In this document: positions 50,926-61,329 of the stretch, in pieces
Position numbering within the stretch: position 1 is the stretch's first letter
Layout of the letters: the number at the start of each line of letters is the position of its first letter
DNA from: Paramarasmius palmivorus
Taxonomy: Eukaryota > Basidiomycota > Agaricomycetes > Agaricales > Marasmiaceae
Reading direction: 5' to 3'
Assembly (NCBI GenBank): GCA_037176845.1
Contig: JAYKXP010000205.1
Coordinates: forward strand, 1 to 64,000
Length of the DNA: 64,000 nt
Notes under the pieces: generated by a model
What the model saw: only the letters and a program-made list of their open reading frames with translations
Told to the model about the DNA's origin: nothing
The model's database searches: none
Translations under genes and position numbers: made by a program

Positions 50926-52010
50926 TTACCGTACTGGGAATACACCCCCATATCGCGGAAAGAGGCCAGCGGGACGAAGAGTTCTCCAATGACGGCAAAT
51001 GTCAGTGCCCGTGTAATGTTGTTCCGGACACATGAAGGAAATTATAGTATTGGTCATGCTTTCGGAGTGTCGATACAAGGAATCAGGAAAAGGGGAATGA
51101 TGAGCGTTTTGTAGGTCGAGGGAGATGTGCAGGAGCGCAAGGTGTCCTAGGAATGCGGAACATGGGAAACCTAGAGCTCCGTTAGCATGGCGTTCTTCAA
51201 GATAGCACACTCTGACAACATACCAGGAAGATGTTGTGTACGCTTAGCCCAACTCTCATCTTAACAGTAATCTCATCTATCGTGCCCTAAAACCTTGAAT
51301 TTGGGGTGCGTATCTTCGTAGCCAGTTCCCTGATATCGTCGTTGATTCGAGGCACGGGCATAGATCATGAGATTTGTGCTAAACACGAGATAATCGAAGG
51401 TGAGGGTAAGGGGTTTTGAATCAGGGAGAGGCGAGACGGTGCTAAGGGAATGCACCGTCGATACACGTGGCAGTTCTGGAATCAATTCGGTTCTGCCTGG
51501 CTGGATGGCTATTGGGAGGCTTTTGGTTGTTGTGGAAGCACGGATGAAGTCGAGCATTACTTATCGTTGCGAAGTGTCGCGAAGAGTAGGGCACCAAAGC
51601 CTGACAGGATGCGTTAGGACCATGTTTTTCAGCGTAGCACAGTCCGACAGCGCACCGTACAGATGCCCTCGAGTATCATCGGACAGACTCTCATCGCATC
51701 TCTCATATCATGCCCCGCAGCCCGCCCTAAGTATCGGGAGTCTGGTGTGGATATCGAGTCGTTCCCTGTTCATTCGAGGATCGCAACATCGAGGGAAGTT
51801 GAATATCTTCCTCCTTTTCCATCTGGAAAAATGCTTGGAGAGTTTCCTGAGCAAGACGGTTAGCTCATGAGCTACACGAAAGAAGTACCCTTACAGAGCA
51901 AATGAATCATGACCGAGGAGAACATTGTGGTTGTGAAAAAAGCGATGTCAGGCCACGTGATGTTGGCGTTTACTATTAGCCGCTCTTCGGTACATTCGGC
52001 CGATCACTCC
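50926..52010 (-). other. Two tandem degraded gene fragments of unknown type
   Basis: On the minus strand, two similar intron-like segments occur about 450 bp apart: GTATGTTGTCAGAGTGTGCT (donor near 51226) and GTGCGCTGTCGGACTGTGCT (donor near 51661). Each ends in CTAACG and an AG 15-20 bp later. Before each lie similar exon ends (TPNSRF and TPDSRYLGRAAGHDMRDAM). The exons on either side are interrupted by stops. This suggests a tandem duplication of a gene I do not recognise, now decayed. Confidence 0.4.
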
Positions 52011-52216
52011 TACTCAATTGGTACCACTTCGGAGTGGGATTTTCATGGCACAATACTTTCAACCTGCGGGTCGATAAATATTCTTTCATTCCTCGAGCTT
52101 TCTCATTATTCCAAACCTCCAGATGACACCATTTTCGCTGAACATGCGGAGAGGTTATGACTATTTGGTACAATGTTCCGATCCCATCAACGACTGTTAA
52201 TCAATCACCCAAGCCA

Positions 52217-54496
52217 CTAAGGCAAGTAATTCGCGCAACGTGTGTACCGCCCATGTGCGGTACAACATTCCTGAAATGCCAACGTACGTGAACCATTCTC
52301 GAGATCACAACCTGTTTCCGATCCTTTACAGCACACTCTATATGCGACTGGTCATTAGTTCAATTCTGACAATGTAATAGCTCCCTAGACGAGACGTCTA
52401 GGTATGGTAGCTGAGAGCCTTAGATCACCCGAGACCTGGACACAACAAGGTTTTATAACGACGTATGTACAAGTACTGGGGCAAAGTAAGACTAACGAAG
52501 GTAAGAAAATGAGCTGGTTTATATATTGGTGGTCCGGGTAAACGGGTAATGGGGGGCCGGAGATTGTAAGGGATGCATAAATGCTGAGAAGTAGGCGTAG
52601 GCGTTACACTCTCCCCCACCAGATTGAGCCCATAGGTCAATCGTATAAATAGATTTGGGTATGATGAATAATAGACTTGTATGTGGCGGCGTGTTTCTTT
52701 GGGTATTGGAACTTCACGCTGGCGTTCCGTGAGACATTCCGTCGAGGTAACCGACCACAATCAAAGTCTAATGAGGTAGTGATTGAAGAATGAATAAATA
52801 TTAAAATTTTTGACAAGGTAATTGAAGGTTATGAGGTGTGGGAGCCTCTGTTTTGGGTGTGAAAGGTATGCATTCATTTTGATGGTGCTTTCACCATAAC
52901 CACCATCATCCACGCGACTTCTGTGAGTCCAAAATTGATCGTTCCCGATGATCCAGTTCATAGGTAGAAACGGAGTTGGTAAATGATTTCCTTTTTCGAG
53001 TTTGCACGACTTGTGAGGTATATGATCTGTCAAGATCCTGGCGTAACTGTACATCGAGCTTATCGGTTCACATCTGAAGCATTTGTTCAGCTGCATATTA
53101 TACGCTATGGTTACCGAAGTGTCTTTAATTCTACCTTTCGGTAACTTTGTATCGTGCATACGTCCATCGTGTTGTTGCTCCACGACCATCGGAAAATTGT
53201 CATAGCCAAATTCTCCGACTTGGTGGTGATCATTATCATATTGAATAACGATTGCCCGAGAGCTCTCGTCAAATGCTCCATGAGCATGGCTAGGTAAGTA
53301 GCCATCAGCTTTCCTTTCGGAGTCATCGGCATTAGTATCATCAAGATCAGATAATTGAGGTTCAGCTTCCGTCTCCGAGTCGTATGCTTGCGTTGTGGTA
53401 AGCTGAGTATGTTCTCGCTCAATGAAGTCTTCCGTCGAAGTGGTGTCATCACAGTATGTCGTTGGCCGAACGTTCTTCACATATCCGTGACTTTGATCTG
53501 AGTAAGTGAAATTGCCACTTTGACTATTAATATTATGGCTAATGCGAGTAGCATTGGTCATTTGCGACGTCTCATCCATCAGGGTGAAGCAGTTGTCTTT
53601 CTCCTCGTCGTGAGGTGAGCTTGTTGAGTAGTTATATTCCTTGGCAGGAACGAATTGGTCATCCCCGCCGCTGTGGGGATACGTGGATAAGTGGGTTTCA
53701 TAATGAATATTCTGTTCAACATGGTCAACCCATTGCAATAATGCTCCCATTCTTGCAGTGAGTTGTTCCATTTTGTCGTCAAGGTCTCTGAACATGTACC
53801 TGCATTTCTCATAGGGCTTCACAGTGCGTTCGCATGGCCATTCCGTGATCCCAAATGTGGTCATGTTGCGATTGGTGATCGTCTCACTAGGGCGAGGTAA
53901 ATTTTGATGCCACGGAGAGCTTCGGCGTGCTGATTTCTCAATATTGTATGGTACGAGGTCAATTTATCTTTTTGTTAGCTGGGTAGCTAGTGAAGTGGGG
54001 ATTTTTTGTTATTAGCTGGATAGCTAGTGAAGTGGTAGCAGTTGTGGTTGTAATAGCTCGAGCACGAGTACAAACATGTAACTCTGTGTCCAAAAAAATG
54101 TAATAGCTCCCTAGACGTGACATCTAGGTATGGTAGCTGAGAGCCTTAAATCACCCAAGACCTGGACACAACGAGGTTTTATAACAACGTAGGTACAAGT
54201 GCTGGGCAAAATAAGACTAAGGAAGGTAAGGAAACAAGCTGATTTATATACTGGTGGTCCGGGTAAACGGGTAATGGGTATCCGGATATTGTAAGGAACG
54301 CATAGATGTTGAGAAGCTAGCGTAGGCGTTACAGACAACGAAGAAACTGGATTTCAACTCACCCGGTCGCTGTTGGATCAGTAATCGCCACTGGCTTGTC
54401 ATTGGGTACGTAGAAGCATGTGCAGAACTCAACAATGACAGCGTTGATACCGGAAGAGAATAGCAGGAGGCATACGATGCGTAATGGTAGTTTCAT
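52217..54496 (-). CDS. Small cysteine-rich secreted protein, intron carries a retroelement
   Basis: Exon 1 (54363-54496) encodes a signal peptide MKLPLRIVCLLLFSSGINA and the start of the mature protein with FCTCFYV. Exon 2 (52217-52337) encodes GVCCKGSETGCDLENG and ECCTAHGRYTRCANYLP. Joined in phase 2 they give 84 residues with eight cysteines after the signal (C-x-C, CC, C, CC, C). The 2025-bp intron contains a 1961-bp LTR element plus one 5-bp target duplication; removing them leaves a 59-bp intron with GTGAGT donor, CTAATGAC branch region and TAG acceptor. Its size and cysteine content resemble small secreted or effector-like proteins. The spacing is not that of a hydrophobin. Whether the enlarged intron is still spliced is unknown. 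Confidence 0.75.
52373..54333 (-). mobile_element. Non-autonomous LTR element, copy 1 (old)
   Basis: LTRs 52373-52608 and 54099-54333 (about 235 bp, TGTAACG...TATTACA in element sense) and target duplication GACAA (52368-52372 and 54334-54338). A polypurine tract GGTGGGGGAGAG adjoins the 3' LTR at 52609. The LTRs differ at roughly 20 or more positions by eye, about 10 percent, so this copy is old. Its single ORF is described separately. No reverse transcriptase or integrase sequence is present. It lies in the intron of the secreted-protein gene, same orientation. Confidence 0.92.
52761..53864 (-). CDS. Unknown ORF of LTR element copy 1
   Basis: A 367-codon open frame starting MTTFGITEWPCERTVK. 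The early part is predicted helical, possibly coiled coil (LDDKMEQLTARMGALLQWVD). Blocks shared with the ORF of copy 2: ITEWPCE / ITEWPCG, HGAFDESSRAI / HGAFNESSRAI, LPKGRIKD / LPKGRDED, RSRVDDGGYGE / KSRVDDGDDGE. The last 30 or so residues diverge in frame from copy 2, suggesting a late frameshift here. No CCHC knuckle, protease, RT or integrase motif is visible, and I do not recognise the family. It may be a Gag-like or captured protein. Confidence 0.7.
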   Translation of the reverse strand: MTTFGITEWPCERTVKPYEKCRYMFRDLDDKMEQLTARMGALLQWVDHVEQNIHYETHLSTYPHSGGDDQFVPAKEYNYSTSSPHDEEKDNCFTLMDETSQMTNATRISHNINSQSGNFTYSDQSHGYVKNVRPTTYCDDTTSTEDFIEREHTQLTTTQAYDSETEAEPQLSDLDDTNADDSERKADGYLPSHAHGAFDESSRAIVIQYDNDHHQVGEFGYDNFPMVVEQQHDGRMHDTKLPKGRIKDTSVTIAYNMQLNKCFRCEPISSMYSYARILTDHIPHKSCKLEKGNHLPTPFLPMNWIIGNDQFWTHRSRVDDGGYGESTIKMNAYLSHPKQRLPHLITFNYLVKNFNIYSFFNHYLIRL

Positions 54497-55356
54497 GGTT
54501 CGTCGAGCAGGTAAAGAGAAAGTGGGGCCGTAGGCAATCCTGCTTTTATTTGATATATGCGCGCGATGAGAGCGGCATCAATGTCAGTGATTGATAGCTG
54601 TAAACCTAGTTCGATACTGAACCGGGTGCTGTCAAATATAGTGCCAAAGTCAGTGATAGGATGCTATGAAGGCCTTCTAAATGCACGGAAGGATTGGGAA
54701 TATCGCCCGGGATAAACTCATACAAAGGTATATAACTAATTCAAATACCTATCACGAAGCTAACAGGTATGTTGGCGAGTGCGCAAATCCAAGGACACAG
54801 ATAATATACCGATACAACCAAAGAGACTGGCGCCTATCAAGAGCTGGCCTTGATCATGATCATCAATCATGCTTGTATGCACATGAATGGCACTGTGGGA
54901 ACGGTGTGATTAGTGATCATGACTCATTTACATGCATTGCTACTTATAACTTACCTCAACTCGTTCAGTCATCAGGGGTTTGACTTCTTTACCTGCCATC
55001 GCCATTGATAAGGGGACAGGTCTTCTACGAGGGAGGTGACGTTGCGGAAGGAGCTCTGGATGCGGCAAATCCAGGAAACCGTCCTAAAACTTCTCTTCCA
55101 GAGGCCCCTGCCCGCTCTGGTGGCTCAGTCTCTCGCCTTCCTTTGTACCTTTAACGTTGGCTAAGCGCTGTAGGGGATTGCTTGGGCACTTTCTGTGACC
55201 ACCAGGAATCAATCACCGCACAGCTTCTAACAATAACGTATCCGCCTACCTTGTTGATCCATATATCGCGCCTCTAAAACTGCAAGAGTATCACACTCAT
55301 TACGGTTGAAGCTATAACATAAATCACGCCCATCACAAACTCGAGTATGTGATATA
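54497..55356. other. Spacer upstream of the secreted-protein gene
   Basis: About 860 bp; contains the presumed promoter of the secreted-protein gene near 54500-54700. A 100-codon plus-strand frame at 54681-54983 has no supporting feature. No other gene seen. Confidence 0.4.
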
Positions 55357-56664
55357 TTACTCTTCGTAAGATGGAGGCGAGGTGCACGAAGAATCAGAGA
55401 CCAACTGCCCCTGTCTACTCTGCTCTGACGGCTGGCTTAAAGCTATCTTCTGTCTTCGAGATTTCCCCGCGCGTGTATGTCCCACCGAGGCAACGATCGG
55501 TGGTGCGGGTGCTGAGAGAAAGTTGTACGGCGCCACTTCGGTAGTATCTGGAAAATACCCAGAATTGATCAATATCTCGAAGTCTGAACAACGAATATCA
55601 CCCACTGTCTCCCTGCTTCTGCATCCTTCTGGTGTTCCAAAATCTAAATAGAACTACACCCGTCACGAGGATGGCGACCACCACGGCGGCTGCAATCCCC
55701 GCAATCGGCCCAGCTCCAAGTCTGTTACCAGCGGTATTAGTCGCCATCACAGTAACTGTTGCTGGCGTTAATGGAACACCGCTGCTCGGGGTCGTGTTTG
55801 TGCTCAAATCCGAACAACTGGTGAAAGCATTGTCCCCGTTGGTATTCCAATTTAAAGTACATGGACCAGATAAATGCTCACTGAAGATGTGGATCAGTCA
55901 TTATACAGACCTGATATTTGGAACCAACTCACTAAAACCTGGCCATGCCAAGCAAACCATAATCTTCAATTGAACGAGCGTAACGTTGGTGGTAGACGGT
56001 AGACACATACCAGGAACCATCACGCCAAAAAGACCCGTTGTATATGTTGTCGAAAATCTTGATATTTTGCTTGCATACCGCAGTCTGGACGTCAGGCGAG
56101 ATTCTGTGTGCCCAATCAGAAAAGTGCAGTATCCAATCTCAGCAACTCACGTTTGATTTAGCACCGGTGAGCAAAAATGACCTCGATTTCCTAAGAGGTA
56201 CGTTTGATACGTTCCAATAGCTATTGAAGGGGGCACTTTGAATACAATGGCAGAATATAGGAGTGTCAAAGACAACAAACGTGCATCAACACCATGTGTG
56301 CCAAAGCCGAATTGACATCTGTATCGAGTAAGACTTGTATAATTAGGCGACTTCGAGGAGAAAACGTACGTGTAACATAACATATTTAGTGTGAATGCAA
56401 TACTATTACAACAGCAACCTTCTGCTGTTTGATCATCGCAAAGACTGCCTGGAAGCTTCGAATTGAAGGCACCAACACGATCTGGTTAGATGATGAATCA
56501 CGACACTAAATGTAGTGATGAATTGTGGGACGTACAATTACTGTTGCATATCTGTCGAAGCCGTTCGTAGGTTTTACCTTACAGTTAAATAGAGCAGGTT
56601 AGCATCGAGACAAGAGAGCAAAGCGTAGAGTGAAACGTACAGGGTGTCTCTTTTACTGCATTGA

Positions 56665-58748
56665 TGTAACGCCTACACCTACATCCCAACATTCATGCGT
56701 TCCTTACCATCTCCGGATTCCCATTACCCGTTTACCCGGTCCATTACTATATAAACAAGCTCATTTCTTTACCTTCGTTAGTCTTATTTTGCCCAGTACT
56801 TGTACCTACGTCGTTATAAAACCTCGTTGTGTCCAGGTCGCGGGTGATCTAAGGCTCTAAGCTCCCATACCTAGACGCCTTGTCTAGGGAGCTATTACAC
56901 TTTTTTGGACACAACGTTACACGTTCGTACTCGTGCTCTAGCTATTATAACCACAACCACTACCCACTACTTCACTAGCTATCCAGCTAATACCCAAACT
57001 ACCCACTTCACTAGCTTTACTAGCTATAAAATATAACAATCCCCATTGATCCTCGTACCACGCATCTACCATATTGAGAATCAGCACAACGAAGCTCTCC
57101 GTGGCATCAAAATTTACCTCGCCCTAGTGAGACCATCACCAGGCACGACATGATCGCGTTAGAGATCACGGAATGGCCATGCGGCGAACATCCCGACAAA
57201 ATGTTGGTTATGGCCGTAAAACCCCAAAAACAAGGTGGACTCAGAGATGAGCTCAGAGAACTCAACAACAAATTCACCACAAAAATGGCAGCATTATCGC
57301 GATGGGTTGACGCTGTTGAAGAGGATATTCATGATGGAATTCCTCCGACCCCTTTGACCACATATCTCAGGGCTGAGCAACTTGTTCCTGACAGGGAACC
57401 CACCTTCTCAGCAACTTCACCTCTTGATGGGGAGAAAGATGCTCGTCTCATCTTGGCACACGAGATGTCGCAAGTGTTTAATGCTGCTCGTGTTAATGGT
57501 CAACATGGTAAAGTCACTTACCTCAATGAAAATCACGGAAGCGTGAAGGTTGTACATAGCTGCATTGAGCGTAATTATGCTCAGCAAATCATGCCGCATG
57601 AGCATGACCTTGAACGGACCTATGAAGCGGATGTCAAACACCAGTCATCTGGATTTGATGACGCTAATACCGACGACGGCTACTCACCTAGCCATTCGAG
57701 TCATGGAGCTTTCAATGAAAGCTCTCGAGCAATTATTCCTCCACCCCATGGTGAATGTGACTATGCCTTTTCTCCAAGGGTTTTGGACCAACAACGTCGT
57801 GACGACAAAGCAACTAAATACAAAGCCATCAATATCACATGTATAAAAGATACAAACTTACCGAAAGGTAGAGATGAAGACGTTGTGGCAACCATTGTGT
57901 GTAAGACCCGTCTATCCACTGAATCTCAACACAAATCGACGTGCTCAGTGTACAATCATATGGCCAGCTCAGTGCTGGACATGGTTAGAGATCGAATGGG
58001 CACCCGAATACACCACAATGACGGGAAAATAATGAATCTTGTACGTCACAAGTCACGCAAATTCAACGAATTCGCAGAGCTGCACACCATCGAAATGATG
58101 AATCACATAACCCTACAGGCCCAACAATACCACTCACTATTGGGGATCAATAATGGAGGTGACTACACCATACCCATTTTTAATCTGAAGCATGTTGTTC
58201 AGACGCGCAAGAGTCGCGTGGATGATGGTGATGACGGTGAAAACAGAATGTTGATCAACGCGTGCCCAGCGCACCCAAAAATGAAAGCTCTCACGCATCG
58301 TGAGCTTCCATTGACATCGTACTTCGATGTTGGATCATTCACTGTTACCAAATAAAAGTTGATTGTGGTTGGCTACGTCGACGGAATGTCTCACGGAACG
58401 CCAGCGTGAAGTTCCAATACCCAAATAAAGAATGCTACCACATCAATTTACAATTCATCTACCTCATTGATACATGTACGATTGACCTATGGGTTCAATC
58501 TGGTGGGGGAGAGTGTAACGCCTACACCTACATCCCAACATTCATGCGTTCCTTACCATCTCCGGATTCCCATTACCCGTTTACCCGGTCCATTACTATA
58601 TAAACAAGCTCATTTCTTTACCTTCGTTAGTCTTATTTTGCCCAGTACTTGTACCTACGTCGTTATAAAACCTCGTTGTGTCCAGGTCGCGGGTGATCTA
58701 AGGCTCTAAGCTCCCATACCTAGACGCCTTGTCTAGGGAGCTATTACA
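56665..58748 (+). mobile_element. Non-autonomous LTR element, copy 2 (young)
   Basis: LTRs 56665-56899 and 58514-58748 (235 bp each) appear identical base for base. The flanking target duplication is ATTGA (56660-56664 and 58749-58753). The leader holds TTTTTTGGACACA and repeated CACTTCACTAGCT units. The polypurine tract GGTGGGGGAGAG precedes the 3' LTR. Between leader and tract there is one ORF (57150-58355) and no polymerase. A TATA-like TATATAAA lies inside the LTR. Identical LTRs mean a very recent insertion, so an active helper element must exist in the genome. Confidence 0.95.
57150..58355 (+). CDS. Unknown ORF of LTR element copy 2
   Basis: An intact 401-codon frame beginning MIALEITEWPCGEHPDK, then an amphipathic helical region (LRDELRELNNKFTTKMAALS) and RWVDAVEEDIHDG. 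The middle is acidic and Ser/His-rich; the end has KSRVDDGDDGENRM and TSYFDVGSFTVTK. It is the only coding sequence of the element, it is retained in a copy about as diverged as copy 1, and it occupies the usual gag position. There is no zinc knuckle or catalytic motif. It could be a highly diverged Gag, an RNA- or particle-binding protein, or a gene captured from the host. I cannot assign it. Confidence 0.8.
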   Translation: MIALEITEWPCGEHPDKMLVMAVKPQKQGGLRDELRELNNKFTTKMAALSRWVDAVEEDIHDGIPPTPLTTYLRAEQLVPDREPTFSATSPLDGEKDARLILAHEMSQVFNAARVNGQHGKVTYLNENHGSVKVVHSCIERNYAQQIMPHEHDLERTYEADVKHQSSGFDDANTDDGYSPSHSSHGAFNESSRAIIPPPHGECDYAFSPRVLDQQRRDDKATKYKAINITCIKDTNLPKGRDEDVVATIVCKTRLSTESQHKSTCSVYNHMASSVLDMVRDRMGTRIHHNDGKIMNLVRHKSRKFNEFAELHTIEMMNHITLQAQQYHSLLGINNGGDYTIPIFNLKHVVQTRKSRVDDGDDGENRMLINACPAHPKMKALTHRELPLTSYFDVGSFTVTK

Positions 58749-59699
58749 ATTGATGTACCAGTCGGATCCAGTATCCGCGCACCTATCCGTACCACTGACC
58801 TTCGCCATCTGGGTCATGGAGGGATTTTGAGGCTTGAGGGATCAAGTTAGGGCGCCCTTGATTATATACGCCCTGAACAAAGCGGGCTGTTGTCATCTGA
58901 ACGTATTTTGTCTCCATCGCGACCGCTTCGGAAACAATGATGCAACCGTCCAAACTTGATGAGCTTTGCGCCTGGCATGCATGCCAGATTCTCCTAGTAT
59001 ATTTCAGATAGAGAACTTCAGATACAGGAGAAAAAATGCTCGCGGTACCGCGAACAAGAGAACGAGGGATAGGGTGACAACGTTTGGTGTATGCAGGAGC
59101 CATCGCATGAACACCTTTTGCTCATGGGATCGAATCAAGGTCAACTTCTATTCGGTTGATCAACTCAAGGATCAAATCTGACACGGAGTCGCTCGCACAC
59201 TTCTCGATAGACGCATTCGAATATAGTATCCATACTGAATGCCGCTCAGCTCGAATGCCACCATATATAGAATACTTTGCCGGCTTCAGACTCCAGATCG
59301 TAGCCCACCTTCTCAAATGCGATATGGAACGTACACCGAAGTACTCACTGGTGCTTGAGTTGCTCATTGCGGTCTGGTCTCTTTGGTGGAGTCATCCCGC
59401 CGATCTGTACCATCGAAGAAGCTGTGGACGAGGGGAAGGACGTTGCTAGAATACGTGAAATGATAGTGGTTTCGGTAGCAGCTGAGGCAATGCTGGGTTG
59501 TTGGACCTTCTCTGGTGAGACTGTGGTCTGCGATACAGACTTCTGTGACTTCGTGGCTACAAAAATATGCTTCGGCTTCGGCGGTGGCATTTCGGGGTCG
59601 ACAAAAACTTTTTTGACAAATCTGATAGCGATCCAATTATGGCGGGGCTTCGACAACGGTAAAAGAAGGCTGAGAACGAAGATGTCCGAGGAGCGTGTC

Positions 59700-60180
59700 T
59701 CAAATCACACTCTCATCACCAGATAAAGAGGCCGAAGGGGCTATGGCGGTGCCCTGAGCCTGCCAGCAACACCAAAGGTGGTGGTATGTCGTGAGGAAAC
59801 GGTAGTAACAATGCATCGGCCCTATCTACAGAGACGGTCACGTACTCGGGTGCAACCCGAGCTGGAGAGGTGGACCAGGTCCACCACTCCATCGCGTTAT
59901 GGCAGAGCCCATGGAGAGGGTTGTGAAGGGCCCGCTGTTCATCCGCAATCTGTAAGGTGAACTGTGTGGGCACGCTCTTGGCTCTTGCCCGAGTCGCCGC
60001 TTTTGACGATTCCGGCAGAAAATATACAACAATACAATCAAGACCCCCAGAATAACACCTCCAACGAGAACGCCTGCAATACCTCTGGTGACATTACTTG
60101 CACTTGTAGACATAGAAGTTGTGAGGAAAGAGCTAATCCACGCATAATGACATTACCATCTTGTTTATATTTTCGCTATT
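59700..60180 (-). pseudogene. Fragment of a second single-pass membrane protein
   Basis: A stretch SFLTTSMSTSASNVTRGIAG leads into a helix GVLVGGVILGVLIVLLYIFC followed by the basic stop-transfer RNRQKRR, as in the split gene to its left. A possible downstream exon (about 59716-59970) encodes ADEQRALHNPLHG and ends with PFPHDIPPPL. No ectodomain or signal peptide was found upst­ream, where only unreadable sequence and a solo LTR follow. It is probably a truncated paralogue. Confidence 0.45.
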
Positions 60181-60562
60181 CGTGTCCCATCAATTAATTA
60201 GGAGATTGGGCATAACCCCGCTGCTAATCAAAGTCCGCCGGCAAATTCGGGAGGCAATCTGCGTTACATATAACATATAACGTCTAAGTTGTATCTAGCC
60301 CTAAGCCAACGCTGGTGTCCCATAGCATGAACGAGATAAGGCTGCAGAAAATTGGGTATAGATAGGTCTATGAAAATACAACCTTCTAGTTCCTGGGGGG
60401 ATTAAAACTGTCCGAGATCCCAAGTCCAGAAGAGCCCTGTATGCGGGATTCACCAATGCAGTCGTATACCGACAACCCTGGTCCCTGATGTTCCAGTAGT
60501 GTGGCGAGGCTGTAGCAGGCTGTAACACCAGTGAATCAGTAACAGTAAACGACCTTGAGTAG

Positions 60563-60786
60563 TGTAACGCCTACGCCTACTTCTCACCATCTATGCATCC
60601 CTTACAATCTCCGGTCCCCCATTACCCGTTTACCCGGACTATTACTATATAAACAAGCTCGTTTCTTTACCTTCGTTAGTCTTACTTTGCCCCAGTACTT
60701 GTACATACGTCGTTATAAAACCTCGTTGTGTCCAGGTCTCGGATGAAATAAGGCTCTAAGCTACCATACCTAGACATATCATTACA
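60563..60786 (+). repeat. Solo LTR of the non-autonomous family
   Basis: 224 bp from TGTAACGCC to ATTACA, clearly the same LTR as at 56665, with small internal deletions near its 3' end. A perfect 5-bp target duplication AGTAG flanks it (60558-60562 and 60787-60791). It is a product of recombination between the LTRs of a former full element. Confidence 0.92.
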
Positions 60787-61114
60787 AGTAGTATAATACA
60801 ACGAAAGTTGCGCCGTTCTCAGATTGAAGCCTTTGGGACCATCTACGAGCAGATCCCTTTCTCCGTCAATGTGCCATCTATCCAATACCACGATCGCGTT
60901 AACAATAAGTTCCCTAAGTCTGTAAATATTGTCAACGTGCTATCAAGGTGCCAAACCAGAAATGGCACTTACGCTATCTCATTGAACGAGTTATAGCCTT
61001 ATCAATCACGAGTATTCTAGAACTTGATATCGAAGGGATGAAACGGGAACGTGTTCAACAAGGCATTGACTACTCCATGCGTACGTCCTGTGTATCTCGA
61101 CACGTTCCAACCAT

Positions 61115-61327
61115 TGTAGCCAGACGTCTAGGTATGGTAGCTTAGAGCCTTAGTTCACCTGCGACACAACGAGGTTTTATAACGACGTATCTACAAGTAC
61201 TGGGCCAAATAAGAGTAACGAAGGTAAAACAACGGGCTCGTTTATATACTGATGGTCCGGATAAACGGGTAATGGGGATCCGGATATTGTAAGGAACGCA
61301 TAGATGATGAGCTAGCGTAGGGGTTAC
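61115..61327 (-). repeat. Degraded solo LTR of the same family
   Basis: Reverse orientation; matches the LTR over about 205 bp (AGACGTCTAGGTATGGTAGC onward to GTAGGGGTTAC). The end that should read TAATAGCTCC is shortened to TAGCC. No clear target duplication remains. Confidence 0.85.
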
Positions 61328-61329
61328 CG

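Larger units (their letters stand above)
55357..59108 (-). pseudogene. Single-pass membrane protein gene split by a retroelement
   Basis: From the ATG at 59108: signal peptide MRWLLHTPNVVTLSLVLLFA; a poorly resolved middle; an open patch TGSDWYINA-VKETPC that is continuous only if the inserted element is removed (58749 joins 56664). Downstream exons encode GAFNSKLPGSLCDD with a CCC cluster, IAFTLNMLCYTCQFGFGTHG, GPCTLNWNTNGDNAFTSCSD, a Ser/Thr-rich stalk, a membrane helix (GPIAGIAAAVVVAILVTGVV), a basic stop-transfer FRFWNTRRMQK and a cytosolic tail ending SPPSYEE. The plan matches mushroom cell-surface proteins with a Cys-rich ectodomain, Ser/Thr stalk, one helix and a short tail. The 2.1-kb insertion in opposite orientation should abolish the normal transcript. 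Confidence 0.6.

Noticed and set aside
52217..54496. Hydrophobin interpretation of the eight-cysteine secreted protein
   Set aside because: The order is C-x-C, CC, C, CC, C with short spacings. Hydrophobins have C, CC, C, C, CC, C and longer loops.
56665..58748. Idea that the LTR-flanked ORF is a chance host gene between two solo LTRs
   Set aside because: The single ATTGA target duplication outside both LTRs, the polypurine tract and the matching arrangement at 52373-54333 show that it is one element.
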